A stretch of 64,000 nucleotides of DNA, from contig JAEEQH010000008.1 of assembly GCA_016285245.1 (NCBI GenBank), positions 1 through 64,000 on the forward strand, in the 5' to 3' direction. The translations under genes and the position numbers were made by a program. This DNA comes from Prevotella sp. GTDB lineage: Bacteria; Bacteroidota; Bacteroidia; Bacteroidales; Bacteroidaceae. Shown one piece after another: positions 27,729 to 35,701 of the stretch. Numbering within the stretch: position 1 is the stretch's first letter; every line of letters begins with the position of its first letter. Under the pieces are notes generated by a model that was given only the letters and a program-made list of their open reading frames with translations, did not search any database and had not been told where the DNA came from.

Positions 27729-28874
27729 ATGAAAGCATTAAAGACTTTGTTTGCTGTAGCCCTCTTCGCTATGGGTGCTGTTACAGCAAATGCCCAGGCT
27801 ACATATACTGATGCCTCGGGTAACAAGTATGAGTTCCAGAAGCACTTCTTCCTCAACCTCGAAGGTGGCGCACAGTACACGCTTGGTGAGGCAAAGTTCA
27901 AGGATCTGATCTCTCCGAACGTACAGCTCGGACTGGGCTATCAGTTCTCGCCCGTCATCGCTGCTCGCCTGCAGGCTAACGCTTGGCAGTCGAAGGGTGG
28001 CTGGAACGGTTTCTATGTTGGCAATGAGGCTCCTCACACCGAGACCTACAAGTGGAACTACGTGGCTCCCGGCATCGATGTGATGTTCAACCTCTCGAAC
28101 CTCATCTGCGGCTACAACCCCCTCCGTGTGTTCAACGTGACCGCCTTCATCGGTGGTGGTGCCAACTTCGGCTGGGGCAACGAAGAGGTTAACGACATCG
28201 CTAACCAGCTCGTAGCCAACCAGAAGAACCTGAGCAACTTTGAGCTGGAGTATCTCTGGGATGGCAGCAAGATTCGTCCCTTCGGACGTGCCGGCCTCGA
28301 GCTCGGTTTCCGTCTGAGCGACGCTGTCAGCATCATCGTCGAGGGTAACGCCAACATCCTGAGCGACCACTACAACTCTAAGAAGGCTGAGAACGCTGAC
28401 TGGTACTTCAACGCACTGGCTGGCCTCCGCATCAACCTCGGTAAGACCTACAACAAGATTGTGCCTCCCGCACCCGTTCCCGAGCCGGAGCCCGTTGTTG
28501 AGCCCGAGCCCGCACCTGCTCCCGCTCCCGCACCTGTCGTAGAGAAGATCGAGCCCATCCGCCGCGACGTCTTCTTCCTCATCAACAAGACTGACATCCG
28601 CGACACCGAGGCCCAGAAGGTGAAGGACATCGCCGACTACCTGCAGAAGTATCCGAAGGCTAAGGTCGTCGTTACTGGCTATGCTGACGCTGGCACTGGT
28701 AACGACAAGATCAACGACCGTCTCGCTGCACAGCGTGCTGACGTCGTCGTGAAGGCCCTGAAGGAGCAGTATGGTATCGCTGAGGATCGCATCAGCTACG
28801 ACTCTAAGGGTTCGCGCGTACAGCCGTTCGCTGAGAACGACCTGAACCGTGTCTCTATCTGTATCGCAGAGTAA
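27729..28874 (+). CDS. OmpA-family outer-membrane porin
   Basis: The 381-residue product has a signal peptide (cleavage after ANAQA, about residue 23). Residues about 30-240 are aromatic beta-strands of an eight-stranded-type barrel. A Pro/Glu/Ala linker (about 248-275) leads to the C-terminal OmpA peptidoglycan-binding domain, recognised by VVVTGYADAGTGNDKIND, LAAQRADVVVKAL and NRVSICI. It would tie the outer membrane to the cell wall. Strong promoter, strong terminator and frequent use of preferred codons suggest high expression. Confidence 0.9.
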   Translation: MKALKTLFAVALFAMGAVTANAQATYTDASGNKYEFQKHFFLNLEGGAQYTLGEAKFKDLISPNVQLGLGYQFSPVIAARLQANAWQSKGGWNGFYVGNEAPHTETYKWNYVAPGIDVMFNLSNLICGYNPLRVFNVTAFIGGGANFGWGNEEVNDIANQLVANQKNLSNFELEYLWDGSKIRPFGRAGLELGFRLSDAVSIIVEGNANILSDHYNSKKAENADWYFNALAGLRINLGKTYNKIVPPAPVPEPEPVVEPEPAPAPAPAPVVEKIEPIRRDVFFLINKTDIRDTEAQKVKDIADYLQKYPKAKVVVTGYADAGTGNDKINDRLAAQRADVVVKALKEQYGIAEDRISYDSKGSRVQPFAENDLNRVSICIAE

Positions 28875-28905
28875 TCCGCACACACTATAGGAAATTTTGC
28901 AAAAT

Positions 28906-28957
28906 AGGTTGCAAAGTTGCTGAAACCTTTTGGGACAGCAGCTTTGCAACCTTTTTT
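28906..28957 (+). terminator. Terminator of the OmpA-family gene
   Basis: A 17-bp stem, 28906-28922 with 28936-28952, has a single wobble pair. TTTTT follows. Confidence 0.9.
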
Positions 28958-28992
28958 AGGTTACAAAGGTTGCATGAGGTTGTATGGGATAC

Positions 28993-29076
28993 CTTTAGCC
29001 GTGAAAAGATGGTCTTTAGCCGCAAAAAGGTCACCTTTAGCCGCGAAAAGATGACCTTTAGAAAGCTAAAGCTTAC
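28993..29076. repeat. 21-bp tandem array, four units
   Basis: Four contiguous units open with CTTTAG. The first three share CTTTAGCCGYRAAAA. A fifth partial copy (CTTTACACTC) follows. The array fills the gap between the OmpA terminator and the 3' end of the - strand ABC gene. Similar words (GACCTTTAG, GGGGAAAAG) recur near 59895. Confidence 0.8.
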
Positions 29077-29084
29077 CTTTACAC

Positions 29085-29813
29085 TCAGAGCTCAGCGCGC
29101 ATATCCATGGGGGTAATAAGCTCTGCGGGAGCAACCGGCTCTTCGGGGCTAACAGGCTCTACAGGGCAGATGGCACCGTCCTTGAGGTGGATAGTGCGGT
29201 CGGTCAGGGTGGCCAGCTGCTCGTCGTGTGTGACAATGACAAAGGTCTGTCCGAATTGGTTGCGCAAGTCGAAGAAGAGCTGGTGGAGCTCCTGTTTGTT
29301 CTGCGTGTCGAGGGAACCGGAGGGTTCATCGGCGAGGATGACAGCGGGGTTATTGACGAGGGCGCGTGCCACGGCGACGCGCTGCTTCTCGCCGCCGGAG
29401 AGTTCGGCGGGCTTGTGGTCGGCACGGTCGGCGAGGCCCATGAACTGCAGCAGCTCGCGTGCGCGTTCCTTGGCTTCTTTGTTGGCCTTGCCGGCAATGT
29501 AGGCGGGAATCATGATGTTCTCCAGGGCGGTGAACTCCGGCAGCAACTGGTGGAATTGGAAGACGAAGCCGAGGTGGCGGTTGCGGAAGTCGGCGAGGGC
29601 CTTCTGCGAGAGAGTGGTCACGTCGATACCATCGACACACACGGAACCCGAGTCCGGGCGGTCGAGGGTGCCAATGATTTGCAACAGCGTGGTCTTGCCG
29701 GCGCCCGATGGTCCGACAATACTGACTACTTCTCCACGGTCGATGTGGAGGTCAATGCCTTTGAGTACTTGTAGTGAGCCGAAACTCTTCTTAATTTCTG
29801 TAACGTCAATCAT
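29085..29813 (-). CDS. LolD-like ABC transporter ATP-binding protein
   Basis: The 242-residue ATPase is of the LolD/MacB class, which drives lipoprotein release or efflux together with FtsX-type permeases. It has Walker A GPSGAGKT (34-41), Q-loop Q86, signature LSGGEKQR (138-145), Walker B VILADEP (158-164) and H-loop His196. The lipoprotein-release subfamily is suggested by [17 protein letters not shown]. After the normal end near residue 214 there is a Pro/Glu-rich tail of about 28 residues (repeated EPV and PEEPVAP) that LolD proteins lack. It overlaps the upstream antiporter gene by 4 bp. No permease gene is adjacent. Confidence 0.85.
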   Translation of the reverse strand: MIDVTEIKKSFGSLQVLKGIDLHIDRGEVVSIVGPSGAGKTTLLQIIGTLDRPDSGSVCVDGIDVTTLSQKALADFRNRHLGFVFQFHQLLPEFTALENIMIPAYIAGKANKEAKERARELLQFMGLADRADHKPAELSGGEKQRVAVARALVNNPAVILADEPSGSLDTQNKQELHQLFFDLRNQFGQTFVIVTHDEQLATLTDRTIHLKDGAICPVEPVSPEEPVAPAELITPMDMRAEL

Positions 29814-31981
29814 TTGTTCTTGATTTTATCAATATTGCGCAGCAGCCAGTCGTAGACGGACTTCTCTTCATGGTGCTGTGCCTCGGTGAAGCTCATGCGA
29901 TCCTCCTTTTGGTCACCATACTGGTCGGGGAAGATGATCATGAGATTCTTGCCAGAGAAGTAGTGCTGGAGCTCGTCGGGCAGGCGCTCGAGGGCGTTCT
30001 TGTAGGAGATGGTGCCCTTACGGGCGGTGACGACGACGAAGAGTTGGTCGTCGGCGATGTGTGCGGCGAGCTGCGGTAGCTCGTTCCAATGGGCCATGGG
30101 CGTGAACTCCGTGCGTACGGAGGGGTGCAGGTTGTTAATGTACTCGGCGATGAGCACCAGCGACTCCTGACGTCCGTGGAACTGTATGCGGCAGTCGAGC
30201 TGTCCTGCGAGTCGGCAGAGGCGCTCAAGCCAGCGGTGGAAGCCAGGCTCGAACTCGGCGCGGCTGGGCACGGCGACCTGTATGCGGCGCAGCGTCGTCA
30301 GCGGCTGTACGAATCGCGAGAGCATAATCTGGCGGTTCAGACCGTTGTAGAGACTCTGCAGGAAGTCGCCCCAGAACTTCGCGTTGCGCTCAGTATGTAC
30401 GTGCATACCGAGGATAATCTCTGAGCAGCCGTATTCGCGGAAGGCGTGCTTGATGCCGTTGGCGATGTTCGTGGCCAGGCGTACCTGCGTCTGCATGGGC
30501 ACGTCGGCGGCAGCGGCCTGCTGCTCGAGCTTCTCCAGGAGATGGAGACCCTCTTCGCGGTGGCGGCTGGCCGACTCGTCGTCGTAGACGACGTTCAGCG
30601 CCACCAGCCCCTGCTGCTTACTGCTTGGCGTGTGGCGCATGAGGATGGCCTGCTCGAGCAGCTGCGGCGCAATCTCAGGGTATTTGACGCAGAGAAGTAC
30701 CTTCTCGTGCGTGGTGCGTGGTGAGTGGTCTGCGGAGGACAGTGAAGACTGGTGCTGGGCGAGGGTCACCTGCTGGGCGGCGTGCTGGGTCATCAGCGAC
30801 GAGATGACGCAGGTGACGAGGATCATCAGCACGACGCCATTGAGCATATCGTCGCTGACCAGGAAGACGCCGGGTTCCACCTCCAGTCGCATACCCACCA
30901 TGACCATCGCGATGGCGCCGGCGGCGTGTGCGGACGTCAGACCGAACATCATATGGCCGTCGCGCTTCGGCAGACGGAACAGGAGGCTGGAGAGGTAGGC
31001 AGCGACGGCCTTGCCGAAGGTGCCGAAGAAGGCGATGAGCAGCATCACCCACAGCACGTAGGGACCCTGTGCGATGGTACGTACATTGATGAGCATACCC
31101 ACGCCGATGAGGAAGTAGGGTATGAACAGGGCGTTGCCGATGAACTCCAGACGGTTCATCAGGGGCGACACGTGGGGTATGTAGCGGCTGAGAATAAGTC
31201 CTGAGAAGAAGGCGCCGAAGATGCCCTCTAGGCCGATGAAGTCCGTCAGCGCGGCATTGAGGAACATCACCGCGAGGATGAAGATAAACTGCATGACGGC
31301 ATCGCTGTAACGGCGCAGGAAGTAGCGCGTCAGGTGGGGGATGATCCATAGCATGGCGGCGATGTATCCCGCTAACTTCAGCACGAACAGCGGCCAGAAG
31401 AGAAGTTGGTAGTTGATGGTTGACGGTTGGCTTTCATCGTGACTACGGAACTGGGCGGCCAGTCCGGCAATCATCACGAGCGACAGGAACAGCGAGATCA
31501 TCGACGCCCCGACGGAGAGGGCCACGCTGCTGTGCTTCTGCAGGCCGTAGCGGCTGATGATGGGATAGGCGATGAGTGTGTTCGACGCCATGATACAGCC
31601 CAGCAGGAACGCCGCCGTCGGCGAGTAGTGGAGCAGGGTGACGGCCATGACGTAGGTGAGCCCCAGGGGCACGAGACACGTCAGCAGTCCGAAGACAAGG
31701 AAGCGGCGGGTGTTGCGCTTCACGCCCTCCATGTCCATCTCCAGACCGGCAAGGAACATGATGTAGTAGAGTCCCACCCGGCCAAAGAGGTCGAAAGAGC
31801 TGTCGCGCTCGAGGATGTCCAGTCCGTAGTGGCCGACGATGACACCCGCCAGTACCAGTCCGATGATATGCGGTATGCGCAGTTTGCTCATGATGATAGG
31901 AGCAAACAGAATCATCAGCAGGACCACGAAGAAGATGAGCGTGGGGTCGGTGATGGGAAAATACGCCGCTAATTGTGCCAT
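29810..31981 (-). CDS. Cation/proton antiporter (CPA2) with universal-stress-like C-terminus
   Basis: The 723-residue product has 12-13 predicted membrane helices in about 1-405, beginning [20 protein letters not shown], with the CPA2-type region [20 protein letters not shown]. It should exchange Na+ or K+ for H+ at the inner membrane. Residues 430-723 form soluble regulatory domains resembling two universal stress protein folds ([20 protein letters not shown], then IILGMHVH). Two 7-bp repeat arrays lie inside the gene: one encodes residues 184-193 (PSTINYQL) in a loop between helices, the other residues 416-425 (SPRTTHE) in the linker to the soluble part. The -7 box ends only about 9 nt from the start codon. 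Confidence 0.88.
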   Translation of the reverse strand: MAQLAAYFPITDPTLIFFVVLLMILFAPIIMSKLRIPHIIGLVLAGVIVGHYGLDILERDSSFDLFGRVGLYYIMFLAGLEMDMEGVKRNTRRFLVFGLLTCLVPLGLTYVMAVTLLHYSPTAAFLLGCIMASNTLIAYPIISRYGLQKHSSVALSVGASMISLFLSLVMIAGLAAQFRSHDESQPSTINYQLLFWPLFVLKLAGYIAAMLWIIPHLTRYFLRRYSDAVMQFIFILAVMFLNAALTDFIGLEGIFGAFFSGLILSRYIPHVSPLMNRLEFIGNALFIPYFLIGVGMLINVRTIAQGPYVLWVMLLIAFFGTFGKAVAAYLSSLLFRLPKRDGHMMFGLTSAHAAGAIAMVMVGMRLEVEPGVFLVSDDMLNGVVLMILVTCVISSLMTQHAAQQVTLAQHQSSLSSADHSPRTTHEKVLLCVKYPEIAPQLLEQAILMRHTPSSKQQGLVALNVVYDDESASRHREEGLHLLEKLEQQAAAADVPMQTQVRLATNIANGIKHAFREYGCSEIILGMHVHTERNAKFWGDFLQSLYNGLNRQIMLSRFVQPLTTLRRIQVAVPSRAEFEPGFHRWLERLCRLAGQLDCRIQFHGRQESLVLIAEYINNLHPSVRTEFTPMAHWNELPQLAAHIADDQLFVVVTARKGTISYKNALERLPDELQHYFSGKNLMIIFPDQYGDQKEDRMSFTEAQHHEEKSVYDWLLRNIDKIKNK
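30707..30734 (-). repeat. 4 x 7 bp array in the antiporter gene (linker)
   Basis: Read on the + strand, four units of about GTGCGTG (two perfect) encode part of the linker between the membrane and stress domains. Confidence 0.75.
31405..31432 (-). repeat. 4 x 7 bp array in the antiporter gene (loop)
   Basis: Read on the + strand, four units of about GTTGRYG encode the PSTINYQL stretch between two membrane helices. The complement (CRTCAAC) is the same unit type as in purB and before tRNA-Val. Confidence 0.8.
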
Positions 31982-31989
31982 TCTGCGTG

Positions 31990-31997
31990 CAAAGTTA
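31990..31997 (-). promoter_or_regulatory. -7 box of the antiporter-lolD operon
   Basis: On the - strand this reads TAACTTTG. It lies 9 nt from the shared 7-bp array at 32007-32034 (spacer ATTATTTTG). The predicted start of transcription is within about 5 nt of the ATG, so the mRNA may be nearly leaderless. Confidence 0.7.
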
Positions 31998-32003
31998 CAA
32001 AAT

Positions 32004-32034
32004 AATTGAGAATTGAGAATTGAGAATTGAGAAA
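32004..32034. repeat. 4 x 7 bp array shared by two divergent promoters
   Basis: Four units of AATTGAG occupy 32004-32031. Because the repeat is nearly perfect, the same DNA also reads as four units ending at 32034 for the opposite promoter. Spacers of exactly 9 nt separate it from the -7 boxes on both sides. Confidence 0.9.
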
Positions 32035-32040
32035 TTTTAG

Positions 32041-32048
32041 TACCTTTG
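32041..32048 (+). promoter_or_regulatory. -7 box of the asd promoter
   Basis: TACCTTTG lies 9 nt after the heptad array (spacer AAATTTTAG). No TTTG box is found at -33. The leader would be about 30 nt. Confidence 0.75.
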
Positions 32049-32083
32049 CAGCCAAAATTGTAACATTAATAGTTTTTACGCTG

Positions 32084-33097
32084 ATGAAAGTAGCAATTGT
32101 GGGCGCTTCAGGCGCCGTGGGCCAGGAGTTCCTGCGCCTGCTTGACGAGAGAAATTTCCCGATGGATGAACTGGTGCTGTTCGGCTCTGAGCGTAGCGCC
32201 GGCACGAAGTATACGTTCCGTGGTAAGGAGCTGACGGTGAAACTGCTGCAGCATAACGACGACTTCAAGGACATCGATATCGCCTTCACCAGCGCCGGTG
32301 CCGGCACGTCGAAGGAGTTTGCCGAGACCATCACGAAGTATGGTGCCGTGATGATCGACAACTCCAGCGCCTTCCGCATGGACGACGATGTGCCCCTGGT
32401 GGTGCCCGAGTGCAACGCCGAGGACGCCCTGAAGCGTCCCCGCGGTATCATCGCCAACCCGAACTGTACGACCATCATGATGGTTGTCGTTCTGCAGCCG
32501 CTGGAGCAGCTGAGCCACATCAAGCGCATCCACGTCGCCTCGTACCAGAGTGCTTCGGGTGCCGGTGCCGCCGCCATGGCCGAACTGCAGCAGCAGTACA
32601 AGGAGATGGTTGAAGAGGGTGAGGTGAAGACAGTAAAGAAGTTCCCGCACCAGCTGGCCTACAATGTCATTCCGCAGATAGACGTCTTCCAGCCCAACGG
32701 CTATACGAAGGAGGAGATGAAGATGTACAACGAGACGCGCAAAATCATGCATACCGACGCCAAGTGCTCGGCCATGTGCGTGCGTGTCAGCTCGCTGCGC
32801 TCACATTCCGAGAGCGTGTGGATTGAGACCGAGCGTCCCATCAGCGTTGAGGAGGCCCAGCAGGCTATCGCCGCCGCCCCCGGCTGTACGCTCGTCGACG
32901 ACCCCGCCAACCTCGTCTACCCCATGCCGCTGGAGACCGCAGGCAAGGACGACGTTTTCGTAGGTCGTGTACGTAAGGATCTCAGCGACGAGAATGGCCT
33001 GACGTTCTGGCTCTCTGGTGACCAGATCCGTAAGGGTGCCGCCCTGAACGCCGTTCAGATAGGTGAGTACCTGATTAAGGTCGGTAACGTGAAGTAA
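32084..33097 (+). CDS. asd: Aspartate-semialdehyde dehydrogenase
   Basis: The 337-residue enzyme reduces aspartyl phosphate to the semialdehyde for lysine/diaminopimelate, threonine and methionine synthesis. It shows the N-terminal NADP loop [11 protein letters not shown], the catalytic Cys in NPNCTTIMM, and the downstream [13 protein letters not shown] segment. The start at 32084 ([10 protein letters not shown]) is chosen because upstream codons overlap the promoter and lack family similarity. It is convergent with the FMN-binding gene and separated from it by a long palindrome. Confidence 0.95.
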   Translation: MKVAIVGASGAVGQEFLRLLDERNFPMDELVLFGSERSAGTKYTFRGKELTVKLLQHNDDFKDIDIAFTSAGAGTSKEFAETITKYGAVMIDNSSAFRMDDDVPLVVPECNAEDALKRPRGIIANPNCTTIMMVVVLQPLEQLSHIKRIHVASYQSASGAGAAAMAELQQQYKEMVEEGEVKTVKKFPHQLAYNVIPQIDVFQPNGYTKEEMKMYNETRKIMHTDAKCSAMCVRVSSLRSHSESVWIETERPISVEEAQQAIAAAPGCTLVDDPANLVYPMPLETAGKDDVFVGRVRKDLSDENGLTFWLSGDQIRKGAALNAVQIGEYLIKVGNVK

Positions 33098-33111
33098 ACA
33101 TAACGCGCCAA

Positions 33112-33196
33112 ACTTAAACAAAAATCTTCAAAAATCTAACAAAAATAAGCCCATCGCAAGTCATTTTGTTAGATTTTTGAAGATTTTTGTTTAAGT
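33112..33196. terminator. 33-bp perfect inverted repeat, dispersed element copy 1
   Basis: The arms 33112-33144 and 33164-33196 are exact reverse complements over 33 bp, with a 19-nt loop beginning ATAAGCC. The element sits between the convergent asd and FMN-binding genes and ends in T-runs in both directions, so it should act as a bidirectional terminator. A related copy with a similar loop lies at 34253. Confidence 0.85.
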
Positions 33197-33218
33197 ACTT
33201 TCTTGTTTTGTTTCTTGC

Positions 33219-33617
33219 CTATTTCTTTCCCTTCTTCTGGTAATATTCTAGTCCCAGTTGGACGTTCTTGATGACAGCGTCGGACGACATCGTGGCACCG
33301 GTGACAGCGTCGACCTTCAACTTCTGGGCGTCGGCCACCTTCTGGCCGTTCCACTTGTCCAGAAGGGCGTTCTTCACCTTGACGAAATACTTGGGTGTCT
33401 CCTGGTTCTTCAGGGCCTCGACTTTCACCACTTTATTTTTCTGGATATAGATCTTCAGCGGCGTGGGGCTGATGTAGCCGATGACGTCCTTACCTAGTTC
33501 GGTAGTATTCACAACGGTCATGCCGTCCTCCTTGGTGATGACCTTCTCAGCCTGACGGCTGCTGGTCAGGGTGGCGGCGACGATGATGCCTGCCACGAGT
33601 GTCAGAATTCTCTTCAT
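33219..33617 (-). CDS. Exported FMN-binding domain protein
   Basis: The 132-residue product has a signal peptide (MKRILTLVAGIIVAATLTSS) and one FMN_bind domain. The flavinylation-type motif appears as VTGATMSSDAVIKNV near residue 110, where the Thr would carry covalently attached FMN, as in RnfG/NqrC and extracytosolic flavin proteins. The domain stands alone, with no NqrC-type fusion. A modifying ApbE-type enzyme is not in the window. The start at 33617 avoids the promoter that would lie inside a longer frame beginning at 33668. Confidence 0.85.
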   Translation of the reverse strand: MKRILTLVAGIIVAATLTSSRQAEKVITKEDGMTVVNTTELGKDVIGYISPTPLKIYIQKNKVVKVEALKNQETPKYFVKVKNALLDKWNGQKVADAQKLKVDAVTGATMSSDAVIKNVQLGLEYYQKKGKK

Positions 33618-33648
33618 ATGCGCTTTTGTGTTATTTGAAATTTGGGGG

Positions 33649-33656
33649 CAAAGGTA
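33649..33656 (-). promoter_or_regulatory. -7 box of the FMN-binding protein gene
   Basis: It reads TACCTTTG on the - strand, about 30 nt upstream of the ATG. No clear TTTG box or repeat array is upstream. Confidence 0.65.
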
Positions 33657-33740
33657 CGAAAAAAACACGCTTCACGAACGTTCTGAAACGTATTTTATGT
33701 TAATGTTACGTAAATGCTTGGCCGTTTGCTGCTTTTTCCG

Positions 33741-33748
33741 TACCTTCG
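33741..33748 (+). promoter_or_regulatory. Probable -7 box of the small lipoprotein gene
   Basis: TACCTTCG has one mismatch from TAnnTTTG. CTTG lies 20 bp upstream (33717-33720). The leader would be about 25 nt. Confidence 0.5.
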
Positions 33749-33777
33749 CACCATATTATTCCTAAACTTTAAATGTT

Positions 33778-34251
33778 ATGAAGAAACTGATTTTTGCTTT
33801 TGCGGCGCTTTGTTTGATGGCTGCCTGCTCAGGCGAGCGCGGCTACATTAACTACCGTGGCTTGACGATGGGTATGTCGGCTAAGTCGATGGTCGACTCC
33901 ATCCAGCAGAAGGTGCCTAACCTGTGGCTCGACACCACGAAGTATGAAGACCGTTACGTGATGGTCGACACCCTGGCCCGTAACTTCACCGTGGCCGTAT
34001 ACCACCAAAACGACACCATCCTTGACATCCTGGAGAACTACACCGCTACCTATAACGACTCGACGAGCAACCTGTGGCAGGCGCTACACGATGAATTCGA
34101 GAAGGAATTCGGATGGCCGAACATGGGTAAGCACGGTGACCTGCACAAGGAGGCCACCTTCCAGAACGACAAGGGTACCATCCTGCTCACCCTCCTAAAC
34201 ACTTATGCACCGACGGTCGTTGTACGCTACTCGACAGAGCGGCGAGAGTAA
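33778..34251 (+). CDS. Hypothetical lipoprotein
   Basis: The 157-residue product has lipobox LMAACS (Cys17). The mature domain begins YINYRGLTMGMSAKSMVDSIQ and ends TYAPTVVVRYSTERRE. I do not recognise the family, but the GLTMGMSAKSMVDSI start resembles small periplasmic Bacteroidota proteins with a two-layer fold. It has its own likely promoter. A terminator-like palindrome starts 2 nt after the stop codon. Confidence 0.8.
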   Translation: MKKLIFAFAALCLMAACSGERGYINYRGLTMGMSAKSMVDSIQQKVPNLWLDTTKYEDRYVMVDTLARNFTVAVYHQNDTILDILENYTATYNDSTSNLWQALHDEFEKEFGWPNMGKHGDLHKEATFQNDKGTILLTLLNTYAPTVVVRYSTERRE

Positions 34252-34252
34252 T

Positions 34253-34331
34253 AAACAAAAATCTTCAAAAATCTGACATAAATAAGCCTGACGAAAGCCA
34301 TTTCGTTAGATTTTTGAAGATTTTCGTTCAA
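34253..34331. repeat. Inverted repeat, dispersed element copy 2
   Basis: This is a diverged copy of the element at 33112. It shares the core AAAATCTTCAAAAATCT in both arms and a 19-nt loop with 13 or so identical bases, including ATAAGCC. It lies 3' of the small lipoprotein gene and would also terminate transcription. Confidence 0.8.
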
Positions 34332-34370
34332 CTCAGTGTGTTGTTACATCTTATAGTGAAACGTAAAAAC

Positions 34371-34400
34371 AAAAAAGCAAGCCTTTCGGGCTTGCTTTCT
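34371..34400 (-). terminator. Terminator of the tRNA-Leu/tRNA-Val transcript
   Basis: AAAGCAAGCC pairs with GGCTTGCTTT around a 5-nt loop. On the - strand the stem is followed by TTTTGTTTTT. It starts 4 nt beyond the tRNA-Val 3' end. Confidence 0.85.
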
Positions 34401-34403
34401 TTG

Positions 34404-34477
34404 TGTCGACACTTGGATTCGAACCAAGGACCCCCACCATGTCAAGGTGATACTCTAACCAGCTGAGCTATGCCGAC
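34404..34477 (-). tRNA. tRNA-Val (anticodon GAC)
   Basis: The 74-nt cloverleaf on the - strand has acceptor GTCGGCA/TGTCGAC, anticodon stem TCACC/GGTGG with loop TTGACAT (anticodon GAC), and T-arm CTTGG/CCAAG with loop TTCGAAT. The discriminator is A, with no encoded CCA. Note the similarity to an Asp anticodon (GTC), which it is not: the loop reads T-T-G-A-C-A-T. Confidence 0.9.
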
Positions 34478-34483
34478 TTACTG

Positions 34484-34565
34484 TGCGCCTGACAGGACTC
34501 GAACCTGCACTTCGTGAGAAACCAGATCCTAAGTCTGGCGCGTCTACCAATTCCGCCACAGGCGC
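34484..34565 (-). tRNA. tRNA-Leu (anticodon TAG)
   Basis: The 82-nt tRNA has a long variable arm, as expected of a class II tRNA. Acceptor is GCGCCTG/CAGGCGC. Anticodon stem CCAGA/TCTGG carries loop CTTAGGA (anticodon TAG). T-arm loop is TTCGAGT. It is the first of two tRNAs on one transcript, 6 nt before tRNA-Val. Confidence 0.93.
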
Positions 34566-34596
34566 AAAAGGGGGCTCTGCCTGTCAATTGCGGGTG

Positions 34597-34604
34597 CAAA
34601 GGTA
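34597..34604 (-). promoter_or_regulatory. -7 box of the tRNA-Leu/tRNA-Val transcript
   Basis: It reads TACCTTTG on the - strand and lies 9 nt downstream of the 7-bp array at 34614-34641 (spacer TATTCTTTG). The tRNA begins about 31 nt later. Confidence 0.78.
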
Positions 34605-34613
34605 CAAAGAATA

Positions 34614-34641
34614 AATGAGAAATGAGAAAGGAGAAAGGGAA
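34614..34641. repeat. 4 x 7 bp array upstream of the tRNA-Leu promoter
   Basis: On the + strand it reads two perfect AATGAGA units and two diverged ones (AAGGAGA, AAGGGAA), total 28 bp. Confidence 0.88.
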
Positions 34642-34666
34642 AATTTTCCGAAGTGTCTCATTTTTT

Positions 34667-35692
34667 TTATTTTGTTAACAACTTGCGGGCAAACTCGATG
34701 ATGGTATCCTTACCCCGCAGGAAGTCCTCGCTGGTGAGGTCGACATGGTAGTCGGCCTCAATGCCAAACTCCGTCGGCTGGCGCTCTGTGTCGTACATAG
34801 GCACGGCAGAGAAGCGGATACTCCAGCCATTGGGCAGCGACGAGCTGAAGGGCATTCCCGAGCCGCCGCCGGTATGGTCGCCCACCAGTTTGACGTTGGG
34901 CAGGGCGTGCATATAGAGGGTGAACTCGTTGGCGGCGGAGAAGACATGGCGGTTGGTGAGCACGCAGACGGGTTTGTGCCAGCGTAACTGACTGGACGGC
35001 TCGAGGTAGCGTGGCTCCATGGCTGAGAAGTCGCTGTGACCCTTGCCCGTCTTGTGCTGGATATAGCCCACGAGCGTCTTCTCCTGGGCGAAGCGGGCGG
35101 CGAGCTTCTCGGCGTTGGTGAGGTTGCCGCCGCCGTTGTTGCGGATGTCGATGATCAGTCCGCTGCAGGTGATGAGGTCGCTGAGTACCTCGTTGAGGTT
35201 GCCGTCGCCGGTACCCTGCTGGAACGATTCATAACGCAGGTAGCCGATGTTGTCGTCGAGGATGCGGTAGTCGATGCCCCCGGCAATCTTGTAGTCGCGC
35301 CCCAGGTAGATGCGCAGCAGCGAGTCGCTGAAGTTCGCGGGGTAGTTCTCGTGCCACGACCAGTTGCGGGCGTAGTCGTGGGCAGCACTCATGTTCACAT
35401 GGCCGTCGCGCAGCTCTGAGAGCATCGAGGCCAGCACCTCGAAGAGTTGGTGGTTGTCCATCACGGGGCTCACGCGTACCTTATACTTATCGTAGACAGC
35501 CTGCCAATCGAGGCCGTACTCATGTTGTTTGTAGTCGAGGAAGCAGTAGTGCTCGTCGATGATCCGCCAGAGTGCCTCGAAGTTGCCTTGCGGCGTGTCG
35601 GGGTACTCGTCCTCGTCGATACAGCCAACCATCAGTACGGTAGCAATGTAAAAATAGAGGAATTTGGGAATTAGAACAGCAAGCCTTCTCAT
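34667..35692 (-). CDS. S41-family peptidase, lipoprotein
   Basis: The 341-residue product has a lipobox at VGC (Cys24). The S41 (tail-specific/C-terminal processing) protease core is visible in SGLIIDIRNNGGG and LTNRHVFSAANEFTLYMH, with the catalytic Ser in the SAANEF motif, then GDHTGGGSGMP. No PDZ domain is evident between the N-terminal helical part and the core, as in many Bacteroidota S41 lipoproteins. It lies 9 nt downstream of the DUF3316 gene, so the topoisomerase gene, DUF3316 and this gene are probably one transcript. Confidence 0.88.
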   Translation of the reverse strand: MRRLAVLIPKFLYFYIATVLMVGCIDEDEYPDTPQGNFEALWRIIDEHYCFLDYKQHEYGLDWQAVYDKYKVRVSPVMDNHQLFEVLASMLSELRDGHVNMSAAHDYARNWSWHENYPANFSDSLLRIYLGRDYKIAGGIDYRILDDNIGYLRYESFQQGTGDGNLNEVLSDLITCSGLIIDIRNNGGGNLTNAEKLAARFAQEKTLVGYIQHKTGKGHSDFSAMEPRYLEPSSQLRWHKPVCVLTNRHVFSAANEFTLYMHALPNVKLVGDHTGGGSGMPFSSSLPNGWSIRFSAVPMYDTERQPTEFGIEADYHVDLTSEDFLRGKDTIIEFARKLLTK

Positions 35693-35701
35693 TTTTACAT
35701 T

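Noticed and set aside
33666..33693. A heptad array upstream of the FMN-binding gene promoter
   Set aside because: The sequence at the expected position has only weak 7-bp similarity between units, not distinguishable from chance.
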